In this document: piece after piece, positions 25,866 to 37,720 of the stretch
How positions within the stretch are numbered: the stretch's first letter is position 1
Layout: each line of letters starts with the position of its first letter
Assembly (NCBI GenBank): GCA_013398955.1
Contig: VWPU01006181.1
Coordinates: 62,550-126,549 of the forward strand
DNA length: 64,000 nucleotides
Reading direction: 5' to 3'
Source of the DNA: Callaeas wilsoni
Lineage: Eukaryota > Chordata > Aves > Passeriformes > Callaeidae
Program-made: the position numbers and the translations under genes
Notes under the pieces: model-generated
What the model was told of the DNA's origin: nothing
The model's input: the letters and a program-made list of their open reading frames with translations, nothing else
Databases searched by the model: none

Positions 25866-28800
25866 TTTTAAAAAAAAATCCTTTCTGTTTGTGATCAAAG
25901 TTTTCAACAAGCCTATCTACAAGCAGCATATTTAGCCATTTTAAATTATTTGCAGTCTGCCACAAAATGACATTAGCAATTTGTAGGCACTGCTGAAATG
26001 CTGCAGGTATTCCAGAAATTCCTCACAAGTCTTTTTGAGGGGCCAATGCCTTCATCTACTGCCCTTGACGTGCTGTTGGATGTTGTGCAAATGTTAAAAT
26101 ACCACCAATATCTTGTATTCACCTTGCAAAATAATAACAAACCTCATGAGATTCTTGAAGCTGCCTGTAGACACATCCATGGATCTGGTGGTCATGTATT
26201 TCTCTGGAGTTTAATCTCTGCTTTAGCACCTCCTGGTAGAACAGGTAGTGGAATCTAGGCCAACAGAAAATGGGTTCATACTGCTATTTTAGGGGAAAAA
26301 ATTGCAAGTTTTTTCCAGCTAAACCTAGAGTCAGTTTTGGTAAGACAGTCTCAGAGACACTTGTGATAAAATGACCTTCACATTTCATCTGAAAATCTCA
26401 TAGAATCATTAAAATTCTCGGTAGTTTCAGCCAAAAAAATGGACCAAATTATATTGTCTTTTGGTACCATTTTGACTCAGATCCTAAAACACAAAGCAAG
26501 CCAGAACTTACCCAAATATATTTCTATTTATTCTTTGATTTAATGAACCACTTAGACCCTCATGTCTCTGAGAGTTCATGCAACTGATTTTTTTACTAAT
26601 TGGTTTGCCTTCTAAATAATTCAAATTAAAAAAAAATACAAAACACAACAATAGAGAAGGTTAATATAATGGGAATTAGATTCTTAGATTTACTGATTCA
26701 CACCAGAAAAGGAAGCATGCCTTTCCAAACTGGCTGTTGCCATTCCTTTGCATCACTGCAGTGCCTGATTCCCCAAATCCTCATCTCCAGTGCCTGGCTC
26801 TGCAGGGCCAGGAGCATCCTCACTCAGGGGCAGCGAGGTGGGGTTTATCCAAAGGCTGAAAATGTGCCTGATGCAACAGTTCCTGCTCCATGAAAAGCCA
26901 ATTTCTGCTCTGTGACCCACTCCAAACCCGAGGAAGCATTTGCGATGTGACAAGCCAGACTGTTCATTTTGTCAGGCATTGCCCAGCACCAGCTGCTCCT
27001 GAGGAAAGTTCAGCAAACTTGATAATGAGCACTGGGGGAATAACAGAAGTTTCCTCCTCAGCTGAACAGTAGTTGGCTCATATCTTAAATATTTTATGTC
27101 CGTTATACACTCAAAAATGCTGTGAAAGGTCTGTGTAAGCTCTTGGTTTTCATATTGGTATTTAGCCTACATTAAACACCCAGAGAAAATTCAGTGCTGT
27201 GTAATGCTATTGAATATCACACATTTAAGATTTATTACCAGAGGAAATTGCACTGAAAGAACTTACTGGAAACAAAACAAAACCTGTGACTCAGTGATGG
27301 ATGACTTTGTTCTCTAGTCTTACACCAATTATTTAACAAAACATTTGTTACATTTGACTTTAGGCCAAGCAACGATGTGAGTTGACATTTTCTAGAATAT
27401 TTTAAAGAATTGACAATTTGCAATACATTAGCAAGCCTGAAAAAGAGCAAAGCACATTTAGATGGAGTTATAAAATCAGATACCTTGGTAACTTAGCCTA
27501 TGGTATTTAGTCATAATTTAGCCATTGATATTGAGTCAGTTCTACTAAGTGTGTAACAAAATGCTGTAACAAAATGAATCATAAGCTCCATGTCCCTTAA
27601 TGCAACTTATTGAGTTAACTCTTCAGCAAGATGCCATTACCTGCAGTGATTACACGTTCACAGCGTGGAAGTCAGAAGCGAATCTGGCAGGTGCAAACAT
27701 CTGCTTCTTTTTCTCTAGCTGCAGAGAAGTGTCCTGTAACCCAGTGTGCTTCTACTTGGACCAGAATTTTATAAAGCTCTGGGCATGCTGGGGAAAAAAC
27801 CACAAGCTTTCCTTCCTCCTGTGCAACTTTCTGAGGACTTATTTATCTTCGTCCAGGTTTTCTAGCTGGATAGGTAAAGGGTTTGGCTGAGTTTTTAAAA
27901 GGAATTCTGCAGACCATTATTGTAGGCTAATAATTAATATTAATATGTGCTAACAGGAAACACTGATCTGAGTGTTTTATTGTGGATAACACACAGAGAG
28001 CAGGTCTGTCTTATTTGCATTTTGAGATAATTCTGAAAAGGTGCTTTGAGCTGCTCTGGCACCAAGCTTGAACCAAAAGGGTCTGGTCAGCCTCATCACA
28101 CCACTCAGCCAAAGGTGAGGGGGAGAGTTGGTTGGGATGAAACAACAAAAATCACCTTTCCTATTAGGGAAATAGCTGCTTTAGTGGCCTTTCAACCATT
28201 AAAAGGCAGAATTAGAGGCTGAATTAGAGTATTCAATTAACAAGCAGTCAACTGTGTAAAACCCATCATGTGACACTGAGGCTGTATAAACCAAACAGAT
28301 AAATGTTATTAAAGTCCCTAATAAAGTAAAACTGGGCTTTTTCTCGAGTTTATATAAATAAACACCAGAATGCTTTCGTAATATTTGCTGTGATACTGGT
28401 TTTGAGTATTGCATTGCACTGGTTTAAGCCACAATTAAAAATAAAGCTGAAAACGGAAAAATTAACTCTGCTGCATTTGTATTGTTTTCATGAACCTTGA
28501 GATGCAGCAACTGCAGAATTTCTGGGTGCAAAACTCATGTTGCCAATCAAACTAAAAGGATAGAAAAGCAACTGGAGAAGGAAACAACAGGAATAACTGG
28601 CTGCAGGCAAGATTTGAATTTTATGAATATTAGAAGCCAAGGGCCATTGCACTGAAGGTGAAAAGTCCCTTAAAAAAGTGGCTAAAACAGCTAATCCAAA
28701 ACAAGGTCATAAAAATGTCGAAATGGGCAACAACAAAAAAGTTGGGCAGAAAGAAAGGAATCATTCAAAAACTAGCCCGAGGGAGGTCTGTGTGCAGTGT

Positions 28801-31800
28801 GAGACAGCAAAGCAATTATTCAAGAGCAGCCCATTATCTACTGCCCAAAAAAGCCACACAGGTTTGTAACACAGAGTTATGATTCCAATTTAGGTGATAT
28901 CTGGAATGAATACTTACCTTGGTGAAAAAAACCCACATGAAATAAAACCTATTCCAGACCCTTCATCCTCTCTAAAATGCTACTGGTCTATAGCAATAAA
29001 TATTATTCCATTAGTTTTATATTACTGGGTTTTCAATGGCAGGTGAATTAGATGAGATCTCTTTACAAGAGATGAATTTAAGAGACAACTCTTATTTATA
29101 AGAGCTGAAATAATGTGTTTGGAGTGCCTCTGTTTTTATTTAACACCTGCTTTTTCCCCGCACACAATTTTCTTCAGAAAAATTCCGTAATGAATTGATT
29201 TTTGCCCATCTCAAAAGATGAAAATCTGGATTTTGCAAAATGTGTGGTGGAGAATACTGAACGGAGGAAGTCTTGTGGAAAATAAATTATTGGGCTGGGT
29301 AGAAATTGACCCTCAGCTCCCATGAGGTCTTTCTGAGCTCTGTTGGAAACTTGCTTTTCCTGTGGGGTGATGTGTATAAATCAGATTAACTTCACTGAGA
29401 GCAATGAAGTAAATATATCTGAGAGAATACAGCACTGTATTTCCAACACTTCTCTGGTTTCTGGTGTTTTCAAGGTGGCCACTTGGAGGTTTATGACAGT
29501 ATTAGCAGTAAAAAAGCAGAGATTCTGAAAACAGTGTCTGTAAGAGGTGAGGAGAGTCTCCCATCCGTGGCTGGATTAGGTGTTTATTTCTGCAGCTCCT
29601 GTTCCACCTTCCAAGGCAACACTAGCCACCAAATCTTATATTCCTTCCCTAATAATTCCAATAATTTATAATTTAATAATTTTTTGTTTCTTACATAAAA
29701 CAGAGGCTTATGAGGCATTCCACCACCCTTTCCTTCTTAAAATTGATGTATTCTGTAAAATCCCTGAAGAAGCTTTAGGAAAAAAAGCAAGAGAAAAGCA
29801 GGGAGCAGCAGGTCCCTGTGGATCAGAGCTGAGGTGCCATGGCTGATTTATAGGCCTGGGAAATATTTGCAATGCCCATATTATACTTGTTCTGGGGATA
29901 AAGAGAGGATTTAATTCACTAGTGCTATCAATCCGTTACCTTTCAAGGCAGTAAATTCACTAAATTCAGTAAAAAAAGCAATGCAGCTTCATGGAGTTGT
30001 TGTTATAATGTATCATTTATCTTTTACTGTATGTAAGTACCAATAGCACAAACATTTAAAATCATCAAAAGAACTATAAAGAGATGAAAGAAAAATGTTT
30101 CAGAATAAATCTCTGTCTTTTCCAAAGAAATCTACCCTGTGATAAGGTTATAGAGTGAAGCATATGTCACTGGGAGCCTGACATAAAATCCTTATTTGTA
30201 ATAGCAAATGTTTTAACAAAATTGTTAAACCTCATTTCCTATTTGTGTATGACACAGATCAGGAGAAGAGGGGGAGTTTTAAAAACACACTTTGATGCCC
30301 TGGTTTCTTCTGCAGTGATGCAGTGAGGATTCTCCAGGGGATTTTTCAGGGATCCTGAAACAATATATTATGGTGAGCATCCTATGGAGGAACCTAACTG
30401 TCCTCCTAAATCTGCTGGGATGCCTGTCTCCTAGGGCTTTAGAGTTAATCTGATAGTGATGAATACTCCCATTAATACTCATATTAACCCGTCATCTCTG
30501 AAAAGAAATTATATTTGCAGCATTTTTCTGTCTTGAATGAATGTGGAAAGGCAATTGAATCAAATTAGGGGAGTGATCTACACTGCAATACTCACGTTTC
30601 TCTGCCACTTGTTCTCATTCACCCAATAGCTTTGACATATTTTACATCTCATGCCATTTATATAATATTTTTGGTACAGCTCTGATGGTTTTTTATTTAC
30701 TTCTAGCATCCCTGGCCTGTTTGACATTCTGAAAGCCTGGAAGAGGCAACATCTGTGTGGAAGAAGAGGAAGCAAGCACCAGGCCTGCCCGAGAGGAGCC
30801 CTGCCAAGGCCACGAGCAGGGATCGAGCTCTCTTTGAACACAACATCTGCTTACACAGCCTCTCTTACAAGATCAAACTGTAGCAGCCAGGATGGGAAAG
30901 GAGGGTGAAAGAAGAGATGGCAAATATATGGATGTGCAGTGCCTGTGCTTTCAATCCGAGCCAAATTCCCACCTTTTGTTACTGAAGCTGCTGCTTCTGC
31001 TCTGACTCTCATTATTACCCCTGGCTGGAACACCTAGGAGGGGATTGGCACTGTGCTGGTTGCCCTTTAGAGTTTTGCTTTCTTCAAAAAAGAAAGGTTC
31101 CAGGAAAAGGCTGAATGAAACGGTTCAAGGGATGGGCAACACCTTTCCACTTCACGGCTTTCCACTGCTAATACTGATGAAAACCTCCTGTGGAATGCCT
31201 TTCTGCCGCCTTTTCAAAGGAAACTCTCTCCTAAATGGAAAGTTCACTCAATGGGAAAATTCAGTCTGAAAATTTCCTGAGCAATAGTGACTGCACGAAG
31301 GCTATGAGTAGCCATTTCTCTTTCTTTTTTACTATTGAGCCAAGACAAGTCAGTACTTAGGGAGCAAAGGCAAAAAAATACTTTCATAGTTATTACTGTT
31401 AATTTTGCAGAAGAATTATCAAAATGCAGTTTGTTTGGTTTTTTAATCATGTATCCATGTCACTTAAGTCACACAATAAATGATGTTTGCAGAGGCTGAA
31501 GCAATTCTTTGTAGAAGGAATTCAAACAGCCAGAGCAGCTCAAAAAAGTGAAATAAATACTGAGCTGATCTAGGAAGAAGAAAAAAAAATTCTAAAACAT
31601 GTTTCTCTTTCATACAGATTTTGTGGAAATCATATGCTTTTCTGAAAATGGATTCTGATGGGAAATCACCAGCCGGTTCCAATATATGTAGTTTATACAT
31701 GAGTGTTCTCTCTATGAATATTTGGTAATTGCCAATCGCTTCACATAGAATAATCATTTTCGGGTTTGAGCTGCTGAGCAACAACAACCATTCTCAGACA

Positions 31801-31905
31801 TGTCTTGGGGCACTCTGGAGCAGAAGCAAACTGCAATGTGATTTATTCTGACATCTCTGCAACAATTTGGGGTTTTCCTTTAAATGAGGAGCTGATATGA
31901 ATAAT

Positions 31906-34900
31906 TCACACACCAGTCATGACTGCCCTGGCACCTGGTGCCATCCAAGAAGGGCGCTGAGGGGACGCTGCAAATGTAATAAGGGCACGCTGTGCCCAGC
32001 TAAAGTTCAGGTGGTGGGAGCAGCACACGCAGCAAAACAGTGAAGAGAGAGAACCAGAGGCTCTGCCCCTGCGCGGCCAGAGCTGAGAGCGCCCCGGGTC
32101 GGGTCGGGGATCACATCCTACCTTCATCCCTGCCAAGGGCCACTGCAGTTACTAGGAACTGATTTATTGCCTCTAATAGGTGCACTTATGCTGTCTCAGA
32201 GCCCAGGCGGTCGTGCTCTTGCTACCCTGAAAAAACCTGGAGATAATCATTAGGTTCCTGCATTTTATCTCTGCTTTAGAGTTTGAAGTCCCATATTTTC
32301 GTTCACTGGCTAATGAGGAGTGATTCTCTAAAAGAGTTCTGCCTCTCACAAGGGAATTAGGAGCTGAAAGATAAACACACCAAATGATCTAATGTAGAAA
32401 TCGTTCTCTATATTCCCAGAGCTCTGAAAAGGGGGATATGCTTATATATAATGAATTATGAATTATTACGCTAAAAATCACAACTAGTTCTCACATAAAT
32501 GAAGAGCTTGGTCCTCTAAATTACATATAGTACTTCTTGCATTATTTTCTGAAGAACCAGCAGTGCTCTTTTCTGTACAAAAGAACACAAAACAGATGAA
32601 AACACAGGCTGTAATCACTGTATGCTCACTGTTTATTTCCCCAAAGTGAGCATAAGCTGAGATGAAGTTCTTCCCATTCAGTGGCATCCCTGCAGTCCTG
32701 AGGTAAGAGAGAAGGAGCAGTGGTTTGGGCTAACAAGCTGTTTGAATACCACACTTTGGTGATACCAAGATTTTTGGCATCTCTCTAAAATATACGGACA
32801 AAGATGACTAAAAGAAGTAAGGAGAGAGAATCCCAGAACGGCTTCTCTTCTCATCCTTCTTCGGAAAATCCTTTGGTGGGAGGGGTCCTCACTGGAGACT
32901 GCTGGGACTCAGTCAAAATCCACTGTGCCAAACTTGCCATGTGCTCAGAAGCTGCAGAAAGGACTGGAAGAGTCAGAGGCACAGCCAGCCCATAGCAACA
33001 GAGAGGGCCTGCCCTGGGAGCACAGGGAGTTTATTCCTTGTCTCTGGACTTGGCAAGCATTTTCAGTCAGATGGGAAAGAAGCAAACAAAAATGGACAGA
33101 GGAGGGTTTTATCATGTGAAAGGTGTAAATTCAGACTTGCAAAAGAACCCTTTATACTTCACAGTGAAGACACCTTTTCCCTCTGAAGGACGCTGTCCTG
33201 CTAGGAAGGTGTGTGTACAGGCAGGGTCATGCTCTCTATGTCACCTGGGAATAACAAATCTCTTCTCTGCCTAGAAAGCCACCCCAGGGGACAGCCTCGT
33301 GTTAAGGGTGTTCCTCATAGGAAACAGAAGGAAATAAAGGATTGTACAGCTCCCTGCTGGCTCGAGTGCAAAAGGAAACTGCTAGCCACGTTCGATTTTT
33401 GAGAAGCAGAATGTGGAACACTCCTCTCCTTTCCTTACTGGGTGTGCCCAAATAGAAGGAAACTTCTACCTGACATTCAGAAAACATGAGAGTGATGGGA
33501 TTGATCACTCAAAATTCCTCTGTAACCCGGGTCTTCTGCGGACAACTCTCAAACCTCCTACACTGACAGCCTGAGCACTTCATACTTGGAGCAAAGTGTC
33601 AAATGGCCACATTTTTGGAGGCCTTTATGTATTTGCATTTTAATCATTATGTTATCATTTAGTTCCATCCTGAGACTCAGTTCTGCTTCTGAAGAAAAAG
33701 TCAAAGATTGTTGTTCTTAATACTCTTCCTACATCCTTCCTCCCCCTCTGCTGATCTCCCTCTGCTCCATCCTCCCCTGCAGAGCCAGCCCAGCTCCCGC
33801 AGCCCCTGCCCAGCACCCCGACTCCGACATGCCAGGAGGGATGTTCAGCCTAACACTGCCTCTTTCTTACGAAGTGAGGACATCTGAATAGCCAACGTGC
33901 GTATCCATCAGGAAATTTCTGGCTGAGTCTGAAATGCTGCTGCCAGCTTCCAGCTGTGACTTTTGGCTTGTTTTATCTCCCTCTATCCATCCCCATTGAA
34001 AATTAATTTAATACTAGAAGGACTTGTGTCAGAGATTCAGTGTTGTGCTGTTCACAGTGAAGAGAATTGTTCCAAGCATTCAGTACCCACACTTGACTGC
34101 ACCAGCTCTCTGTGGAGTTTCAGGTTCTCCTCTTATTCAGGTTAATAACTGTGGAAACTGTGAGAATATTTTCCAATATTTTTATGCAGGTTCTCCACAG
34201 TTTTAGTTTCGCATTATTTTTTAGAGTGATGTTTGTGGGAAGGGAGAAGGCAGTGTCATTCTTTTTTTCTGAGTTCTGCAAGGTCTTGTCTTGGGGTGGG
34301 AGGACGGGAAATACCTCATTGTCTGACCTGTCATTGTTTGTCTTCCCAAAATGAAGGGAGCCATATCCAGCCCAGGGAAAATTCTTACTTGAGACAATGG
34401 GAAGCTTCAATTTCATCTTCACCACTCTCAAAGGCTCCTTTTGATTAAAATCTGTTTAGGGAGAACACAGATAAGGGGATAAGCAAGTCTCCAAAACTTT
34501 CCTTTATCTCCTGTTGCCCTGAATACCTTCCACTTATCTTTTTTGTTTTGTTTTGTTGTTTGTTTTGTTTTGTTTTGTTTTTTGTTTTTTGCCTCGTTAC
34601 TTTTGTTTTCTGTAAACAGATGACTAAAAAAGACTGGATTGATTGTGGAAAACTCTCTTTCTTTGCTGGAAATTGGTTTTAATTACCAATATTTTGGCAA
34701 GGATAAATCTCACCCCTCAACACATTTCAGAGCTATGCCTTTTAGGCCAAAACTTAGAGTCAAAATCCACACTGGACCCATACCAGTGAATAGAAACTGC
34801 CACAAATAAATTCAAACATTAGCTGAGAAAGCCATATAAAAGTAAAAAAAAGTATACTGTTAAATATTAATTTTTTCATTTCTAATGTCTTTGCACTCAA

Positions 34901-35880
34901 GAAATGGACAGAGATCTCTTATAAAAAAAAAATCAGAAATACCAGACTTGGAGTCTTAATGATCGAGAAGGAATATAATGTAAAAATCAGTGAAATTAAT
35001 GGAAAGATTACCAAAGACTCCCAAAGGGCTACAAGTCAGGCCTGTGAGATGGCTAATCCAATGAGACTAGTAAAAGCAGTGATTCCACAACATCAAAATC
35101 CAAAATCAAAATTAAGAACAAAGACTTAGAAGTTTCTCCCTAAATAATCTCTTTTTCCCTCAAGGAATCTAGTGGTAAAACTCCTTGAGCGATGCATTTA
35201 AGTCAAATTAACAACTTTTGAAACTCCTTAGCTATACAGCAAAATATTTTTAATGGCTTGGTGTATGCTTTTCCATGAAATGCTCCTCACAGTGATTTGT
35301 GTGGAATGTTTACAGTCTTGCATAATACCCTCTTATCAGATGATTCACAATATCCTCACTTAAACAAGCAGGCACAAGATAATCAAACTTGACAAGTCAA
35401 AGAAAAGGAGTGCTGGCAGGTATGGAAAACACTGAATGGTGGGTGGGGAGGCAATATTTTCTACATAAAGCCCCACAAATGTGGGTTTTTAAGCAGGGGT
35501 TCAGAGATGCAGCGAGGCAGGAGTCAGACCGCGGAAATGAATTATTTGTTAAATTTACAATACCATTTATATATTCTAGTTCCATAAAGCAATTGAACAG
35601 TGCTTACACTTCTCCTAGGGTGATTGGTCAAAATCTCAGACACCCACTTAGAAATGTTTTTTCTTAATATAATGTACACAAGGTCAGAAGATACCAGATA
35701 TGAATGCTATTTACAAAAACCCTATCTATTGTTTACATAGCTTACACAACAAAGGAAAAGTTCTCACAGAATGAATGCAAGAAGAGAAAATTTCCCTGCT
35801 AACAGCATTTCAGCATCCACACACGAATATCAGAGCATAGGATGTGATTTAATAGCGAATTCTTGTTTTGCGTTAAGGTG
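31906..35880. other. Non-coding stretch with GC pockets
   Basis: Mostly AT-rich but with GC-rich pockets at about 31920-32110 and 33720-33850. The second has a polypyrimidine tract, a CAG at 33779-33781 and a GTGAGG downstream, so it can be drawn as a small exon, but the implied peptide is featureless. The TTTTG tract at 34539-34591 lies here. No gene is supported. Confidence 0.55.
34539..34591. repeat. (TTTTG)n low-complexity tract
   Basis: About 53 bp of TTTTG units with occasional TTG and T6 interruptions. Such tracts are length-variable. Confidence 0.93.
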
Positions 35881-36420
35881 GCAACACGCGTCGTCGTGCA
35901 ATGGGCTCTGTTCACGCTGAGTAAAAGTAGGAACCATGTGGCAGCCACAGGGCACTCTGAGAGACCAAACTTCAGAAAAAATGTGGCTGTGCAACCTGAG
36001 CGCTGGAATTCTTCGCTCCTGTGCTCTGTCCTCTTACTCTGGCTGGTGAGGTGACGCCCTGAAAAGCGCCTCGCATTTTTTGGGCCCCTCACAAGCACAA
36101 CGCCCGATATGACTGCGATGACCCACAGTGAGTGCTGCCTGCCTCAGAGCCCTGAGGAGCAGGTGTGTCTGTGCCCCCAATTCCTGCGGGACCACCTGCC
36201 AGGGGCGAGGCACAGGCTGTCCTGGCGCTCAGCGCGCGCGGGTGTGACAGCGGGCGTGCAAATCCCAGCAGCTGCGGTGCAGCAGCTGCGGGACGCGTGT
36301 GCTCTGTGCGTGAGCGTGGGAGGGGGCAGTGGGGTTCGTGTCAGGCTGGAGGGCTTCCCTCTTGGAAATTCTGGCATTAATGACGCATTAAGCCCTCTCC
36401 AAGAGAGCGGATTGAAAAGA
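35880..36420 (+). promoter_or_regulatory. CpG-rich block, probable promoter island
   Basis: This is the only dense CpG cluster of the window. Roughly two dozen CpG dinucleotides fall between 36050 and 36320 (including a CGCGCGCG run near 36233), with four more around 35887-35897. The flanks on both sides are AT-rich and nearly CpG-free. A TGACGCA element (36381-36387), intermediate between CRE and AP-1 sites, lies at its right edge, just upstream of the candidate TATA box and exon. CpG islands in vertebrates usually mark promoters; the direction is inferred from the elements to its right. The 114- and 118-codon frames inside it are overlapping composition effects. Confidence 0.5.
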
Positions 36421-36531
36421 GCGAAAGAAAGGGTGGGGGGAAAAAAAAATTGAAACAGGCAGGCAGGCTGATGCTTTTCCTGCAAAGTTTGGGACTTCAA
36501 AAGTTAACTTGTAAGCAACTGCAGATGCATG

Positions 36532-36539
36532 CATAAAAG
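36532..36539 (+). promoter_or_regulatory. CATAAAAG box, candidate TATA element
   Basis: CATAAAAG is a functional TATA variant in vertebrate promoters (the beta-globin genes use it). If used, it would place the start of transcription around 36560-36565, a few bases downstream of the ATG at 36554. TATA-directed transcripts would then carry the exon as 5' leader. Use of the ATG needs a start in or near the CpG block. Confidence 0.35.
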
Positions 36540-36553
36540 CTGTCTTGGACACT

Positions 36554-36650
36554 ATGCAGAAGCCCTTTCCTTTCCATCAGCATCTCCAACTTGTTGCCTG
36601 CCTCTGTTGGATTCCCTTGCTGGCCATTAGCACTGAGTCAGCGACATTAG
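36554..36650 (+). CDS. Candidate first coding exon with signal peptide (unidentified gene)
   Basis: I do not recognise this gene. An ATG at 36554 with A at -3 opens a 32-codon frame that runs into a strong donor, TTAG|GTAAGG, at 36650/36651. The exon ends after one base of a codon (phase 1), the phase typical of signal-peptide exons of secreted and cell-surface proteins. The peptide has a Lys at 3, a hydrophobic stretch around residues 11-25 (rich in Leu, Ala, Val, Ile, Cys, Trp) and a plausible signal-peptidase site after Ala24-Ile25-Ser26. An in-frame TAA at 36512 closes the frame upstream. Without splicing the frame ends at 36715. It sits about 130 bp to the right of the only CpG-rich block, and the sequence beyond 36651 is AT-rich and intron-like. 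I could not find the next exon. Alternatives are a 5' untranslated exon, an lncRNA exon, or chance. Confidence 0.35.
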
Positions 36651-37619
36651 GTAAGGATTTTGAACTTTTTAATTACTTGATGGTCGTTTGGGGGATCGAG
36701 TTCATGTGTATTTGAAACTGACATGGTCTTGTTTACGTTTACTTTGGAATGTGGGTTAGAGTGACAGAGGGCTATTATTAGAGAGTCTCCAAAATAGGAT
36801 AGAAGTCAGGTTAAAATAAACAACTAAAGTAATGAAGAAGGTCACAGAGAAAGCCAAGCACACTTATAGCACAGGATGTATATTGGTCATCACAGGACAT
36901 TTCTTTTTCACATTTTCTTTTAACAAAGAAATTTAAAACCTGTGAAAATTCTTACTTCTTACTAGAAAACAATAGCCAAATCTTTTAAAGAATATACATA
37001 ACATTTTCCCATAAAAGGAATATATGAAACAAACCATAAAAGAAAAAAAAGCTTTAAAATAGCATTCTATTCCTCAAGGAAAGAATTCTATACACCATAT
37101 ATCAGAGAAATGTAGATTAGTTAATTACACACATAATAATCATACACAGCTATACAGCCTCTGGCAATAAAAATTTCTTGAGTAATTTCTCTACTACTGT
37201 ACACATTAAATGTAAGTCTTGTTTCACTGTAGCAGAGAGTTCAGAGGGGACATAGATTTTACATATGTGGCTTGTTTATACAGCTTTATTAATTGAACAC
37301 AGAAATACATTGAGAATCATGTTAGACATTATTCAGCGAGTGAAAACTGAGTTAATAACAGAAACTGAGAAAAGCAAAGAGCGCAGTGCTGTGAGTGATT
37401 ATGGATTCAGCTTTGGCAAACTCTGCAGGGGCACTCCCCCTTAAAGGAAATGTGTTGCAATATTTTACAAAATTTAATTCTAGTAGAGTTCCAACTGGTC
37501 TTGACAGTGACTGTCAGCCAGCACTCATTAGCTCTGTGAAGATAAAACAATTTAGAGCCCTCTTCACTTGAATATCAAAGGGTCACCCAGAAAGTTTTGC
37601 AGGACTAAACACAAAGCAA

Positions 37620-37720
37620 ATGACCTTATCGCCTTTATCTTCAAACAATGCCTTTAATTTCTGAAACCTTTTGAAGGGTTGCCAGTTTTATGGAGTGTAG
37701 CAGCTACTTATCTGATAGAA
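37620..37720. promoter_or_regulatory. Candidate intronic GATA-motif cluster
   Basis: Three GATA-factor motifs can be seen: CTTATCG near 37627, TTTATCT near 37634, and a head-to-head pair ATCTGATAG at 37710-37718. An AACAATG SOX-type word lies near 37645. It is about 1 kb into the putative first intron, a common place for enhancers. Motif content is the only evidence. Confidence 0.2.

Larger units (their letters stand above)
22953..31905. other. Non-coding stretch, about 9 kb
   Basis: Somewhat less AT-rich at 23.0-24.5 kb, AT-rich afterwards. It holds the 60-bp duplication with the ambiguous base (24534-24651), a T15 run at 24981-24995, a perfect 20-bp palindrome at 25846-25865 and a 13-bp tandem pair at 27552-27577. 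Open frames stay at or below about 108 codons and none reads as a protein family I know. Confidence 0.6.

Noticed and set aside
25998..26258. 86-codon plus-strand frame with an amphipathic, protein-like look
   Set aside because: No family match that I recognise, no acceptor or donor at its ends, and its size is within chance expectation.
26395..26440. CR1 3' end suggested by TCATAGAATCATTAAAATTC
   Set aside because: Only the terminal repeat resembles CR1. The next 30 bp do not follow any CR1 tail I know.
33779..33870. Possible small exon: polypyrimidine tract, CAG, about 90 bp, then GTGAGG
   Set aside because: The open frame across it is Ala/Pro-rich and featureless. The ends are common words, and nothing nearby supports a gene model that would include it.
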